Shown here piece after piece: positions 17,314-25,002 of a stretch of 64,000 nucleotides of DNA. Origin of the DNA: Zoogloeaceae bacterium G21618-S1 (GTDB lineage Bacteria; Pseudomonadota; Gammaproteobacteria; Burkholderiales; Rhodocyclaceae); the NCBI GenBank assembly GCA_027214125.1, contig JAPWHF010000001.1, positions 310,001 to 374,000 of the forward strand. Reading direction: 5' to 3'. Position numbers and translations under genes: made by a program. How positions within the stretch are numbered: the stretch's first letter is position 1; every line of letters starts with the position of its first letter. The notes beneath the pieces were generated by a model that worked only from the letters and a program-made list of their open reading frames with translations, did no database searches and was not told the DNA's origin.

Positions 17314-18240
17314 TCAAGACACCACGCTGAGGAAGCGCTCATTGAGCTTGCGGTCATGGTAGAACACCGCCGGGCCTACCTGATCGAAGGTCCACTTGAT
17401 CGGCTGCTGGTCCGGATAGGTCTGGTAGCCGCCACAGAAGGTCTCGAAGCGGTTGCCTGAGGGATCGAAGGCGTAGATGGTGGTGCCGCGCGTGACGCCA
17501 TGGCGGGTCGGGCCGATGTCGATCGACACCCGGTTCATGGACATGATGTCGGCCGCCCGCAGCACCTGCTCCCAACTCTCGAGCAGGAATGAAACGTGAT
17601 GCAGCTTGCCCGGCTCCGGGTGGCGCACGAAGGCGATGTCGTGTGCCTTATTCGAGCAGGTCAGCCAGATCGCCAGATCGGCCTCGCCATCGTCCATCAG
17701 CACATGCTCGACCAGATAGAAGCCCAGCACGTCTTCGAAGATCTTGCGGGCGCCGTCAATGTCCGGCCCATATAACAGGCAGTGGTCGAAGCGCACCGGG
17801 TTGATACCCTTGGCGTCGGGCACCCAGACTTCCGGATTGACGTAGGGCATGCCGTTGCCGACGTCGGTCTTCTCGGCATACAGCTCGATCTGGTGGCCCG
17901 TGGGAATCTCGAAACGCACGCGCTCGCCGGTCTCGAGCATCTCGCCCGCGGCGATGCGCTCGGTGTGCACGCCGTAGGCACGCAGGTCGGCATCGAGTTT
18001 GTCGAGCGTCGCTTGGTCGGCCACCTTGAAGCCGACGAAGTCGACGCCGGCTTCATCGGCCTCGCGGATGATGAAGCTGTTGTGGTCCCGCTCGTCCTGG
18101 GTCTTGAAGTAGACCCGGCCCTGCGTATCGCGGCCCATCTCCTTCAGGCCGATAACGTTGGTGTAGAAATCGATGCTTTGCTGGAGGTCCAGCACCCGCA
18201 TCTGAAAATGGCCAGGGCGCAACACGCCGGTGACTGCCAT
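17314..18240 (-). CDS. dmpB: Catechol 2,3-dioxygenase, copy 1
   Basis: This 308-residue type I extradiol dioxygenase opens catechol to 2-hydroxymuconic semialdehyde using Fe(II). Both vicinal-oxygen-chelate domains are present. Iron ligands are visible as His153 (RFDHCLL), the His pair at 214-215 (KLHHVSF) and Glu266 (NRFETF). GGAAGGAG precedes the ATG. It is the downstream member of a tandem pair; its paralogue begins at 19341 and ends 174 nt before it. The two are near identical in the metal-binding C-terminal half but clearly diverged in the N-terminal half. Both look intact, so different catechols or expression levels may be served. Confidence 0.95.
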   Translation of the reverse strand: MAVTGVLRPGHFQMRVLDLQQSIDFYTNVIGLKEMGRDTQGRVYFKTQDERDHNSFIIREADEAGVDFVGFKVADQATLDKLDADLRAYGVHTERIAAGEMLETGERVRFEIPTGHQIELYAEKTDVGNGMPYVNPEVWVPDAKGINPVRFDHCLLYGPDIDGARKIFEDVLGFYLVEHVLMDDGEADLAIWLTCSNKAHDIAFVRHPEPGKLHHVSFLLESWEQVLRAADIMSMNRVSIDIGPTRHGVTRGTTIYAFDPSGNRFETFCGGYQTYPDQQPIKWTFDQVGPAVFYHDRKLNERFLSVVS

Positions 18241-18379
18241 GATGGTCTCCTTCCTTTATTCCGTTATGCCCTTTTATGATCTGATGTCGTCCCGTGCGGA
18301 CATCTGGTGTCGGGCGTGTCATGTCGCGTCCGGCCCAGGCCGGCACGACTTTTCTCTCTCTGCGGGGAAGTCAAACCAC

Positions 18380-18400
18380 GGGGCCGCATCACACGGCCCC
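18380..18400 (-). terminator. Hairpin between the two catechol dioxygenase genes
   Basis: A 7-bp G+C stem (18380-18386 with 18394-18400) and 7-nt loop lie just after the stop of the upstream dioxygenase. There is no good T tract on the minus strand, so it may be an mRNA-stabilising or partial termination structure that sets different levels for the two copies. Confidence 0.4.
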
Positions 18401-18414
18401 GGCACTGCAATCAC

Positions 18415-19341
18415 TCAGCTCACGACGGCCAGGAAACGCTCGTTGAGCACGCGGTCGTGGTAGAAGATCGCCGGCCCCACCTGATCGAAAGTCCAGGTGA
18501 TCGGATGGTTGTCCGGGTAGGTCTGGTAGCCGCCCGAGAAGGTCTCGAAGCGATTGCCACTCGGGTCGAAAGCGTAGATGGTCGTCCCGCGCGTGATGCC
18601 GTGGCGGGTCGGGCCGATGTCGATTGACACCCGGTTCATGGACATGATGTCGGCGGCCCGCAGTACCTGCTCCCAGCTCTCGAGCAGGAAGGACACATGG
18701 TGCAGCTTGCCCGGCTCCGGGTGCATCACGAAGGCGATGTCGTGCGCCTTGTTCGAGCACGACAGGAACACGGCCAGGTTGCTCTTGCCGTCTTCCATCA
18801 ACACGTTCTCGGTGGTGTAGAAACCCAGTACCTCGGTAAACAACTTCTCTACCTCAGTGATGTTCGGCCCGTACAGCAGGCAGTGGTCGAAGCGCACCGG
18901 GTTGATGCCCTTCTGATCCTGCACCCACACCTCGGGGTTGGTGTAAGGCATGCCATTGCCCACGTCGGTCTTGTCGGCATACAACTCGAAGTGATGGCCT
19001 GTCGGCGCCTGGAAGATCACACGCTCACCGGTCTCGAGCATTTCGCCCGCCGGGATGCGCTCGGTGCTGAGCCCGAAGGCGCGAATATCGGCCTCCAGCC
19101 GGTCCAGCGTGGCAGCGTCCGCCACCTTGAAGGCCATCGCGTCGATGCCGGCCTCGTCGGCTTCGCGCAGAACGACCGAGTTGTGATCGCGCTCGTCCCA
19201 GGCCTTGAGATAGACGCGACCTTGAGCATCGCGCCCCACTTCCTGCAGGCCCAGCACGTCACGGTAATGCTTGACGCCCTCTTCAAGATCGAGGACGCGA
19301 AGCCGGACATGGCCGGGTCTGAGAACACCATTGATCGCCAT
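18415..19341 (-). CDS. dmpB: Catechol 2,3-dioxygenase, copy 2
   Basis: A second 308-residue extradiol dioxygenase with the same iron ligands (RFDHCLL, KLHHVSF, NRFETF) and a GAAGGAG ribosome-binding site. Compared with the copy at 17314, residues from about 197 to 277 differ at only about three positions, while the first 190 residues differ at many (for example [20 protein letters not shown] against GHFQMRVLDLQQSIDFYTNV). The gene is read from its own predicted promoter (19416-19444) as well as possibly from the phenol hydroxylase operon. Duplicated C23O genes occur in several aromatic degraders, usually with different preference for substituted catechols. The preference here cannot be read from sequence. 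Confidence 0.95.
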   Translation of the reverse strand: MAINGVLRPGHVRLRVLDLEEGVKHYRDVLGLQEVGRDAQGRVYLKAWDERDHNSVVLREADEAGIDAMAFKVADAATLDRLEADIRAFGLSTERIPAGEMLETGERVIFQAPTGHHFELYADKTDVGNGMPYTNPEVWVQDQKGINPVRFDHCLLYGPNITEVEKLFTEVLGFYTTENVLMEDGKSNLAVFLSCSNKAHDIAFVMHPEPGKLHHVSFLLESWEQVLRAADIMSMNRVSIDIGPTRHGITRGTTIYAFDPSGNRFETFSGGYQTYPDNHPITWTFDQVGPAIFYHDRVLNERFLAVVS

Positions 19342-19415
19342 TTTATGTCTCCTTCTGCTGTATCGAGCGCCCTCGCCGGGCCGCCCGTCCGCAGTTTTGT
19401 TATGTCATGGAATGA

Positions 19416-19444
19416 AAGATATTTGTCTATTATCTCGACGTCAA
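19416..19444 (-). promoter_or_regulatory. Predicted sigma70 promoter for the catechol dioxygenase pair
   Basis: On the minus strand TTGACG (19439-19444), a 17-nt spacer and TATCTT (19416-19421) lie 75-103 nt upstream of the dioxygenase ATG. The -35 region is in a 30-bp repeat shared with the lower-pathway promoter at 15864-15892. The ATACGAA palindrome found there is degenerate here. Confidence 0.55.
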
Positions 19445-19463
19445 CATATTTTCTCGAGATTTT
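19434..19463. repeat. 30-bp promoter-associated direct repeat, copy B
   Basis: It matches 15882-15911 with one mismatch. It contains TCTCGAGA at 19452-19459 and runs into the dmpP stop codon (19462-19464). Weaker similarity continues about 20 bp further into the spacer and -10 region. Confidence 0.8.
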
Positions 19464-20517
19464 AAATTCGCTTGAACAACGGACTGCGTACCTGCTGCGC
19501 ATCGGCCGCGGAAATGAACTTCTCGGTGTAGATGTCGTTCTCGAACAGTCGCCCCTGCATCAGCGCACCGATGCAGGCATCGATCATCAGCGGCGGGCCG
19601 CACAGATAGGCCTTGTGGCCGCGGAAGTCGTTGTCGAAGTGGGCCGTCGCCGCCTCGTGCACATAGCCGCGAAAACCGCCCCAGTCCGTCCCCGCCGGCT
19701 CATCTGACAGCGCCGGCACATAGCTGAAATTGGCATGGCGCTCGGCCAGCGCGAGGAAGTCGTCGTGGTAGTACAGCTCGGCGCGGGTACGCTGGCCATA
19801 CACCAGCGTGATGGGCAGTTCGCAGCCCGATTCGAGCAAGTCGAGAATCATGCTGCGCGGACTCGACAAGCCCGATCCGCCGGCCATGAAGATCAAGGGC
19901 AGTTGTGCCGACTTGCGCACGAAGAAGCGCCCGTAAGGCCCGGACAGCGTCAGCCGGTCGCCCACCGCCAGGCGCTCGTGCAGCCAGGTGGTACCCGCCC
20001 CGCCGGGCACGATCCGCACATTCAGCTCGACCTCACGGCCACTGCTCGGTGAATTGGCCAGGGAGAAAGCGCGCGAGCCGACGTCGCCGGGAATGTCGAC
20101 GTTGATGTATTGCCCGGCCTGGAAATGCATCGGCTCATCGAGGGTGAGGAAGATGCCCTTGATGGTCGGCGTGAGCGCTTCGATACGGCTCACGGTGCCG
20201 GGAAAGTCGCGCACCGGAATCGATTCGGCGTCGGGTTCTTCGTCGACGTCCGCCTCGATGGTCACATCACTTTGCAAGGTGGCGCAGCAGGCCAGTGTCT
20301 TGCCTTCGTCACGCTCAAAGTCCATCAAGGCGAAACTCGACGCTTCACCATGCTCGACTTCGCCTTCGAGCACGTCGATCTTGCAGGTCGCGCACAGGCC
20401 GTGACAACAGGCGTGCGGCAACCAGATGCCGGCACGCAGCGCGGCGTCGAGAATGGTCTGATCATCCTCGACCTCGATGGTCGTGCCGAGCGGTTCTATG
20501 GTCAGTTCGTAGCTCAT
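19462..20517 (-). CDS. dmpP: Phenol hydroxylase P5 component, FAD/[2Fe-2S] reductase
   Basis: This 351-residue reductase passes electrons from NADH to the DmpLNO oxygenase. An N-terminal plant-type ferredoxin domain has cluster cysteines in HACCHGLCATCK (Cys37/38, 42, 45) and Cys77 (LACCATL). The FAD domain has RAFSLANSPSSGR and the NAD domain has MAGGSGLSSPRSM, VYGQRTRAELYY and YLCGPPLMIDACI. Length matches DmpP (353). It is the last gene of the hydroxylase block; its stop lies inside the promoter repeat for the dioxygenases. The ribosome-binding site is a weak AGGA. Confidence 0.95.
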   Translation of the reverse strand: MSYELTIEPLGTTIEVEDDQTILDAALRAGIWLPHACCHGLCATCKIDVLEGEVEHGEASSFALMDFERDEGKTLACCATLQSDVTIEADVDEEPDAESIPVRDFPGTVSRIEALTPTIKGIFLTLDEPMHFQAGQYINVDIPGDVGSRAFSLANSPSSGREVELNVRIVPGGAGTTWLHERLAVGDRLTLSGPYGRFFVRKSAQLPLIFMAGGSGLSSPRSMILDLLESGCELPITLVYGQRTRAELYYHDDFLALAERHANFSYVPALSDEPAGTDWGGFRGYVHEAATAHFDNDFRGHKAYLCGPPLMIDACIGALMQGRLFENDIYTEKFISAADAQQVRSPLFKRI

Positions 20518-20578
20518 TCCTGTTCTCTCTCGGGGGTCCGGTCGGGCGCCCTGCGTCAGACAGGGCGCACGGCACGGA

Positions 20579-20938
20579 TCAGCTGCAGGCGCCCTTGATG
20601 CCGGTCAGCCCGGGCGTGCGAAAGCGGATCACATCCTTGTGGCCCAGGCCGTTGTCCGCCAGCGACTTGTTGAAGTCAGGCGTCCAGGGCTGGCCGGACT
20701 TGAACCACTGCGCCGCCGCCCAGTCGATCTTTGCGAAATCGGGGTGGTAGCCGAAGGCCGCGGGCAAGACCTGCTCCACCACGTCGCCAAAGCGCATGGC
20801 CGGCGGAAACGGAAAGGCAAACGGCGCGCAAAACAGCAAGTGGTCTTCCCAGCCGACATAGAGCAACTGGTTACCGTGGAAATTCTCGACCCGGTCGGCC
20901 GGCTCGAACTGGTAGTCCTTGAGGGCAGTCACTGCCAT
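20579..20938 (-). CDS. dmpO: Phenol hydroxylase P4 component, oxygenase gamma subunit
   Basis: 119 residues from the ATG at 20938, which has GGAG 7 nt upstream; an earlier in-frame ATG (20986) has no site. The sequence matches the small DmpO/PhN-gamma subunit: VTALKDYQFEPADRVENFHGNQLLYVGW, HLLFCAPFAFPFPPAMRFGDVV and the C-terminal DVIRFRTPGLTGIKGACS. It is one of three subunits of the (alpha-beta-gamma)2 hydroxylase that oxidises phenol to catechol. It lies in the canonical position between dmpN (54-nt gap) and dmpP. Confidence 0.94.
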   Translation of the reverse strand: MAVTALKDYQFEPADRVENFHGNQLLYVGWEDHLLFCAPFAFPFPPAMRFGDVVEQVLPAAFGYHPDFAKIDWAAAQWFKSGQPWTPDFNKSLADNGLGHKDVIRFRTPGLTGIKGACS

Positions 20939-20992
20939 GGATGTCTCCTTGATTCTCATGACCGACCCCGTTACCGGGGCCGGCATCGTCGG

Positions 20993-22546
20993 TCAGTCGT
21001 TCGAGGTGGCCACACCGCGCCAGGCGTCGAAGTTCTTCTGGTCTTCGGAGCCTTCGAAGTCGAGGTTGTCGCGCCCGAAATTCATGTGGTAGTACGCAAG
21101 CACGGCGGCCAGCGGGTCAAAGCCCTCGGCGGTCGGGTCGGTGCCTTCGGGAAAGCAATTGCCCTGGTAGATCTGATGCACCGGCAGCCAGGACTGGATG
21201 TACTTCTCCGGCTCGTGCTCGAAGATCGCTTTGCAGTGATCGGAACAGAAGTGGTACTTGTCGTCCTTGTACTGCGTCTCGCGGTAGCAGATCTTGGTCG
21301 GGTCATCCGGCTCGGTGAACAACATCGGGATCTGGCACACCTGGCACAGCATGGGCAGCGTTTTGTTGTAGAAACGGTTGCCCTTGGCGGCCTCGTCGCG
21401 CCAGTACTCGAGGCGCGGGCGGTAGTATTTGTCGAAGCTGTCGGGGTACTTCTCGGACAGCCAGTTCATCTCGTCTTCGTCCGGCGTCCAGGTGTGGAAG
21501 GCCGCTGCCGCGCCATAGTTGTAGAAGGTCGCCCAGGCCTGGTGCGAGAGGTGCTCCTTCTCCTTGGTGATGTCTTCGATGCACTTGGGCATGGTGATGC
21601 CGTAGCGGGCCAGGTCCTTGAACAGCGCACCGCCGTTTTCCTCGAAATACACCTCCCAGGCTTCCTTCCAGCTCATGATCCGCTTGGGCAGCATGTAGTC
21701 CATCATCATCGCCACCAGGGTCAGCACGCGGGTGCCGCGCCAGGCCCACTTGTCGATCCAGCGCTGCACGATGGGCAGGTTGTCCGGGTCCTGCTCGAGC
21801 ATGAACTTGATGACTTCGAGACCGAGTGTCATATGCCGCGCTTCGTCCGACTGCGCCGAAAATCCGAAGGTCATCGCGCTCATGTCGCCGTTGTAGGCCG
21901 CGCCCGACACAAAGGGCACGAACAGCAGGTTGGTGAGCACGTATTCAAAACTGAAGCCGATCGCCACCATGAACTCGAAGGGGCCGGCCGTGATGGCGTC
22001 ATCGAAGAAGCTCTTGGGCACCGACAGGTACCACACACGGTCATGCATGTGACGGAAGTCGTGCAGGCCGTTGTAGTACTTGTTGTAGTTCGACAGTGAG
22101 TGCACCTGCGTCTGGGCGTGGCGGATCTCGTCGATCGATTGCATCAGGCAGGCCACCCGCGGGCCGGCTCCCGGCAGCTGACGGCCCACATGCGCAAAGC
22201 CGCGGTGCGCCATGTATTCGAGCGGCGACACCCCGGTGAGGAACAGCTTGACGGTGTTGATGTAGCGCGCGTCGGTCACCGACAGGTGGCCATTGTTCTG
22301 CGCATAGGCGTCGATGATGGCGTAGAGCTTGCGTTCCTTCTCGGCCTGGTATTTCCAGTACGCGTCCATGGTCAGACGGAAGGGGTCTTCCCACTTGTCC
22401 CAGTCATGGATCTTGATGCCTTCGTACTTGGCGTACGGATACACATCGTCCTTCGACTGGTAGGAGGGCTCCCAGTCCAGCCCGCGCGTCATGTGGCTGT
22501 ACTTTTCCTTCAGGCTGAGCTTCTTCTTCGGTACGTTCATGTCCAT
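20993..22546 (-). CDS. dmpN: Phenol hydroxylase P3 component, di-iron oxygenase alpha subunit
   Basis: This 517-residue catalytic subunit of the soluble di-iron monooxygenase hydroxylates phenol to catechol. The di-iron ligands can be placed at Glu110 (SPLEYMAH), Glu140/His143 (IDEIRHAQ), Glu201 (FEYVL) and Glu235/His238 (SDEARHMT). A C-terminal structural zinc site (LCQVCQIP with FCSDHCK) is typical of phenol and toluene hydroxylases. GGAG precedes MDMNVPKKK; the third-residue Met is an alternative start. Order and length match DmpN. Confidence 0.96.
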   Translation of the reverse strand: MDMNVPKKKLSLKEKYSHMTRGLDWEPSYQSKDDVYPYAKYEGIKIHDWDKWEDPFRLTMDAYWKYQAEKERKLYAIIDAYAQNNGHLSVTDARYINTVKLFLTGVSPLEYMAHRGFAHVGRQLPGAGPRVACLMQSIDEIRHAQTQVHSLSNYNKYYNGLHDFRHMHDRVWYLSVPKSFFDDAITAGPFEFMVAIGFSFEYVLTNLLFVPFVSGAAYNGDMSAMTFGFSAQSDEARHMTLGLEVIKFMLEQDPDNLPIVQRWIDKWAWRGTRVLTLVAMMMDYMLPKRIMSWKEAWEVYFEENGGALFKDLARYGITMPKCIEDITKEKEHLSHQAWATFYNYGAAAAFHTWTPDEDEMNWLSEKYPDSFDKYYRPRLEYWRDEAAKGNRFYNKTLPMLCQVCQIPMLFTEPDDPTKICYRETQYKDDKYHFCSDHCKAIFEHEPEKYIQSWLPVHQIYQGNCFPEGTDPTAEGFDPLAAVLAYYHMNFGRDNLDFEGSEDQKNFDAWRGVATSND

Positions 22547-22563
22547 GAGTGTTCTCCTCGCCC

Positions 22564-22833
22564 TCAGGCATTCCAGTGCAGGGTCAGTTCGTCGTCCGTC
22601 TCGTCGATGTGGCCGGACAGGGAGATGAGATTGATGTGCAGCTCCTGCAGATCGAAGCTGCGGCCGATCAGGGCCTCGATGGTTTCGCGGCGCACCGTGA
22701 GCGAGCCCTCGGCATCGATCTTCACCATCGCCGGCGAGGGATGGACCACCGCATGCGGGTTGTCCTCGGTAATCGCCTCGATGATGGCGCGGGTGTCTTC
22801 ATTGGCTTGCAGCGCCAGGAATACGTTTGACAT
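22564..22833 (-). CDS. dmpM: Phenol hydroxylase P2 component, regulatory protein
   Basis: The 89-residue cofactor-free effector protein binds the hydroxylase and tunes electron transfer and catalysis. The family core is MSNVFLALQANEDTRAII, VHPSPAMVKIDAEGSLTV and a C-terminal DETDDELTLHWNA. An AGGAGG-type site precedes the ATG. It lies between dmpL (12-nt gap) and dmpN (17-nt gap), as in every known operon of this kind. Confidence 0.95.
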   Translation of the reverse strand: MSNVFLALQANEDTRAIIEAITEDNPHAVVHPSPAMVKIDAEGSLTVRRETIEALIGRSFDLQELHINLISLSGHIDETDDELTLHWNA

Positions 22834-22845
22834 GGCGAGGCCTCC

Positions 22846-23841
22846 TCAGACCGTCATGCCGGCTTTCGCCAGACGGGTGTTGAACTGCTCGACCTGCTCG
22901 GCCACGACCGTGTCGGCACGCCCGCCGACGGCGATCTGCGCCACCGGCATCAGCGCGCTGGCGGCGCGATCACGCCAATGGGTGGTCCACTTTTCGAGCA
23001 AAGCCTTGTTCTCGGCGGATTCGCCGGCAGCCGTCTTGAGCGTCGCATCGACCCAGCGTCGGGTCTCGCCAAACCACTCGGTCATGAACTGGGTCAGCAG
23101 CGCGATGGCCGTCCCCCCCTCGGACGAGAGCACGTCATCGACAATGGTTTCGTACACCAGCGGGTAGAGCAGGCCGTCGAGCGCCACGTTCTGCGCCACG
23201 AACAACTCGATCGGGTCCTTGAGAACAAAACTGTCCTCCACGTAGCGCCGCAGCCCCTGCCACGCGTCGCCCGTCATCCAGGCGTCCTTTGCCGCATCCA
23301 GTTCCTCTTCCGAACCGAGCAGCAAACCGACCCGCGTCAGGTACTGGGCAATGCCGAGGTGATCCATGGCGTGATAGATGCACGGCTGGGTAAACGCCGT
23401 GCCATAGCCATAGGCGCACATTGAGGCGTTGTTCAGATTGCCGCCCCATGCCACATGCCGCAAAGGCACCAGCAACTTCAGCGACGTCGCCTTCACTTCA
23501 TCATTGAGCATCGCGGCCAGGCCACGGGTCTCGACGAAATTGAAGTTCGCTTCCGCCGTGTCCTGCTGCTTGGCGCGGGCCAGCGTATAAGTCCCGTAGT
23601 AGAACTGGCGCGGATCCTTGAACGCATACCAGTCGGCCATCTTGATCGCCGTGCGCGTGGCATCGAAGATCTCGTGCTCCGGGTCCCAGGTCGGGCGGTA
23701 GTGGAAATTCGCCGCCGCCTGCATGTCGAAAGTCCCCTCCTGGTAGCGAGACGCCGGCTTGTCGGCACCCAGCCGACGGGCCACATGATCAAAAGTGTTA
23801 CGCAGCGGCTTGATCGATACCGTTCGCAGATCCATCTGCAT
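22846..23841 (-). CDS. dmpL: Phenol hydroxylase P1 component, oxygenase beta subunit
   Basis: This 331-residue subunit of the di-iron hydroxylase has the alpha-like helical fold but no iron ligands. Family segments are YQEGTFDMQAAANFHYRPTWDPE, NFNFVETRGLAAMLNDE, VAWGGNLNNASMCAYGYGTA and IYHAMDHLGIAQYL. GAGGAG lies before MQMDLRT; the Met two codons later is also usable. It sits between dmpK (38-nt gap) and dmpM. Confidence 0.95.
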   Translation of the reverse strand: MQMDLRTVSIKPLRNTFDHVARRLGADKPASRYQEGTFDMQAAANFHYRPTWDPEHEIFDATRTAIKMADWYAFKDPRQFYYGTYTLARAKQQDTAEANFNFVETRGLAAMLNDEVKATSLKLLVPLRHVAWGGNLNNASMCAYGYGTAFTQPCIYHAMDHLGIAQYLTRVGLLLGSEEELDAAKDAWMTGDAWQGLRRYVEDSFVLKDPIELFVAQNVALDGLLYPLVYETIVDDVLSSEGGTAIALLTQFMTEWFGETRRWVDATLKTAAGESAENKALLEKWTTHWRDRAASALMPVAQIAVGGRADTVVAEQVEQFNTRLAKAGMTV

Positions 23842-23879
23842 TTATGTCTCCTCTTATTGCTCTGGCCGGAAATGCCGGT

Positions 23880-24149
23880 TCATTGCTTGTCGCGAAAACG
23901 CTCATGGGTGGCATCACGCAGGCGCCACTCCCAGTCCGCCCCGGTGTCGGCCAGCGGGCGCGGGCCTTCCAGGAAAATCACGTCGTTGTTGGTGCAAAAT
24001 GCCTCGAAGGCTTCGGCCGGCAGCAGCATCTCGACGTACAGCTCAGGCAAACCAATCGAGAACTCAAACTCGACCAGACCGCTCGCCCGTCGCTCCACGA
24101 CGCGAACGTACTTTTTGCTCACATCGATCCGCATCTCCGCCTGCGCCAT
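23880..24149 (-). CDS. dmpK: Phenol hydroxylase P0 component, assembly protein
   Basis: 89 residues from the ATG at 24149, preceded by GGAG with a 6-nt spacer; further in-frame ATGs upstream (24161, 24197) lack a site, and 24197 falls on the sigma54 element. The protein matches DmpK (about 92 residues), which assists assembly of the iron-loaded oxygenase: MRIDVSKKYVRVVERRASGLVEFEFSIG, ELYVEMLLPAEAFEAFC and a C-terminal ADWEWRLRDATHE. It is the first gene of the hydroxylase operon behind the predicted sigma54 promoter. Confidence 0.92.
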   Translation of the reverse strand: MAQAEMRIDVSKKYVRVVERRASGLVEFEFSIGLPELYVEMLLPAEAFEAFCTNNDVIFLEGPRPLADTGADWEWRLRDATHERFRDKQ

Positions 24150-24196
24150 TCCGTTCTCCATTTGATAAGCACCAACGCGCTGTTGCTGACCTATCA

Positions 24197-24213
24197 CTCA
24201 AGGCCTGTGCCAG
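24197..24213 (-). promoter_or_regulatory. Sigma54-type promoter of the phenol hydroxylase operon
   Basis: On the minus strand the sequence reads CTGGCACAGGCCTTGAG: a consensus -24 TGGCAC and, with exact 10-bp spacing, TTGA instead of TTGC at -12. Transcription would start near 24186, giving a leader of about 37 nt before dmpK. The activator sites lie 75-120 bp further upstream. Confidence 0.65.
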
Positions 24214-24253
24214 TTGCGCCAAGCATCTGTTTTTAACCGGATATTTTTGTTTT

Positions 24254-24261
24254 TCTCGAGA
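24254..24261. promoter_or_regulatory. TCTCGAGA palindrome upstream of the sigma54 promoter
   Basis: One of four TCTCGAGA sites in the phenol gene control regions. Here it is about 42 bp upstream of the -24 element within an A+T-rich stretch (24240-24285) that would also suit IHF-assisted DNA bending. Confidence 0.5.
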
Positions 24262-24288
24262 TTTTTATAAAAAAGTAAAACTTATGAG

Positions 24289-24334
24289 GTGATCAATTGA
24301 TCAAATGCCTGAACTCGGTTCATCAAATGATCAA
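24289..24334. promoter_or_regulatory. Paired upstream activating sequences for the DmpR-type activator
   Basis: Two 16-mers, GTGATCAATTGATCAA (24289-24304) and TTCATCAAATGATCAA (24319-24334), match the XylR/DmpR UAS palindrome TTGATCAATTGATCAA with one and two mismatches. Their centres are 30 bp apart, about three helical turns, and roughly 110 and 140 bp upstream of the predicted dmpK start site. That is the arrangement known for Po and Pu promoters. Confidence 0.8.
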
Positions 24335-24373
24335 TCGTGTTTTGTGCTTTGCAACAATGACTTAGCCGCAACC

Positions 24374-24403
24374 GACAAAGAAAAACCCGGCATGGCGCCG
24401 GGT
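24374..24403 (-). terminator. Rho-independent terminator after dmpQ
   Basis: A 7-bp stem (24397-24403 with 24385-24391, loop 5 nt) is followed on the minus strand by TTTTTCTTTG. It closes the dmpQ transcript before the activator sites, so the hydroxylase operon depends on its own promoter. Confidence 0.75.
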
Positions 24404-24427
24404 CGAGGGGGACTCAAAAGAATGATC

Positions 24428-24799
24428 TCACCGTGGAACATCGAGGCGCGCCGCGCTCGGTGTCTCGGAGCGCGACTGAGCTGCCGCCAGGCACTTGAGC
24501 ATCTTGCCGAGCACCTCCAGATCGAGATCGGAAGACGGAAACAACTTGCACGCCAGCACGATGCCGACCGCCTCTTCGGCTTCGGATACACAGGCGCGAC
24601 TCATCTTGCGTGCCGTGTATTGACCCGAACGCACCCGCACGCGGCACACACCGCATCCACCGCCGCGGCAGCCGACCGGAATGCCGCGATAGCCCAACAA
24701 CTCCATGGCATGCAACACGTTTTCGTCTGACCGGCACACAAAACGATCTGCGGTATTGAGCAGACGGATCGTGAATCGCCGCACTTCCTGCTTGACCAT
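24428..24799 (-). CDS. dmpQ: [2Fe-2S] ferredoxin (XylT/DmpQ-like)
   Basis: The 123-residue ferredoxin has cluster cysteines Cys44, Cys49, Cys52 and Cys84 (GCRGGGCGVCR ... LACK), the plant-type spacing seen in XylT. Proteins of this group reduce the oxidised iron of catechol 2,3-dioxygenase and so reactivate it after attack by substituted catechols. Here the gene lies upstream of dmpK as a separate minus-strand unit, with its own terminator, rather than next to dmpB. It carries a C-terminal extension of about 35 residues beyond the core domain. Confidence 0.85.
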   Translation of the reverse strand: MVKQEVRRFTIRLLNTADRFVCRSDENVLHAMELLGYRGIPVGCRGGGCGVCRVRVRSGQYTARKMSRACVSEAEEAVGIVLACKLFPSSDLDLEVLGKMLKCLAAAQSRSETPSAARLDVPR

Positions 24800-24816
24800 G
24801 TGGCACTCGCTATTAA

Positions 24817-24853
24817 TCTCGAGATTTCATACAATACGCGGAAACTCGTCCAA
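24817..24853 (-). promoter_or_regulatory. Candidate sigma70 promoter of dmpQ with TCTCGAGA over the start site
   Basis: The minus strand has TTGGAC (24848-24853), a 16-nt spacer and TATGAA (24826-24831). The palindrome AATCTCGAGATT (core 24817-24824) lies just downstream, over the expected start site and about 18 nt before the dmpQ ATG. Confidence 0.4.
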
Positions 24854-25002
24854 AGAAAATCCTTCGTATTACAAAAGACATCCGCCGTGAAATCTGTCGG
24901 GACGGAGGACGGACACGCGCAGTTCAGGGCGCAATCGGTGCTATAAGAAAGGGACTCGGAATACCTGACAGACGAGCACATACCGAGCCCCGAGGAGGCC
25001 AT

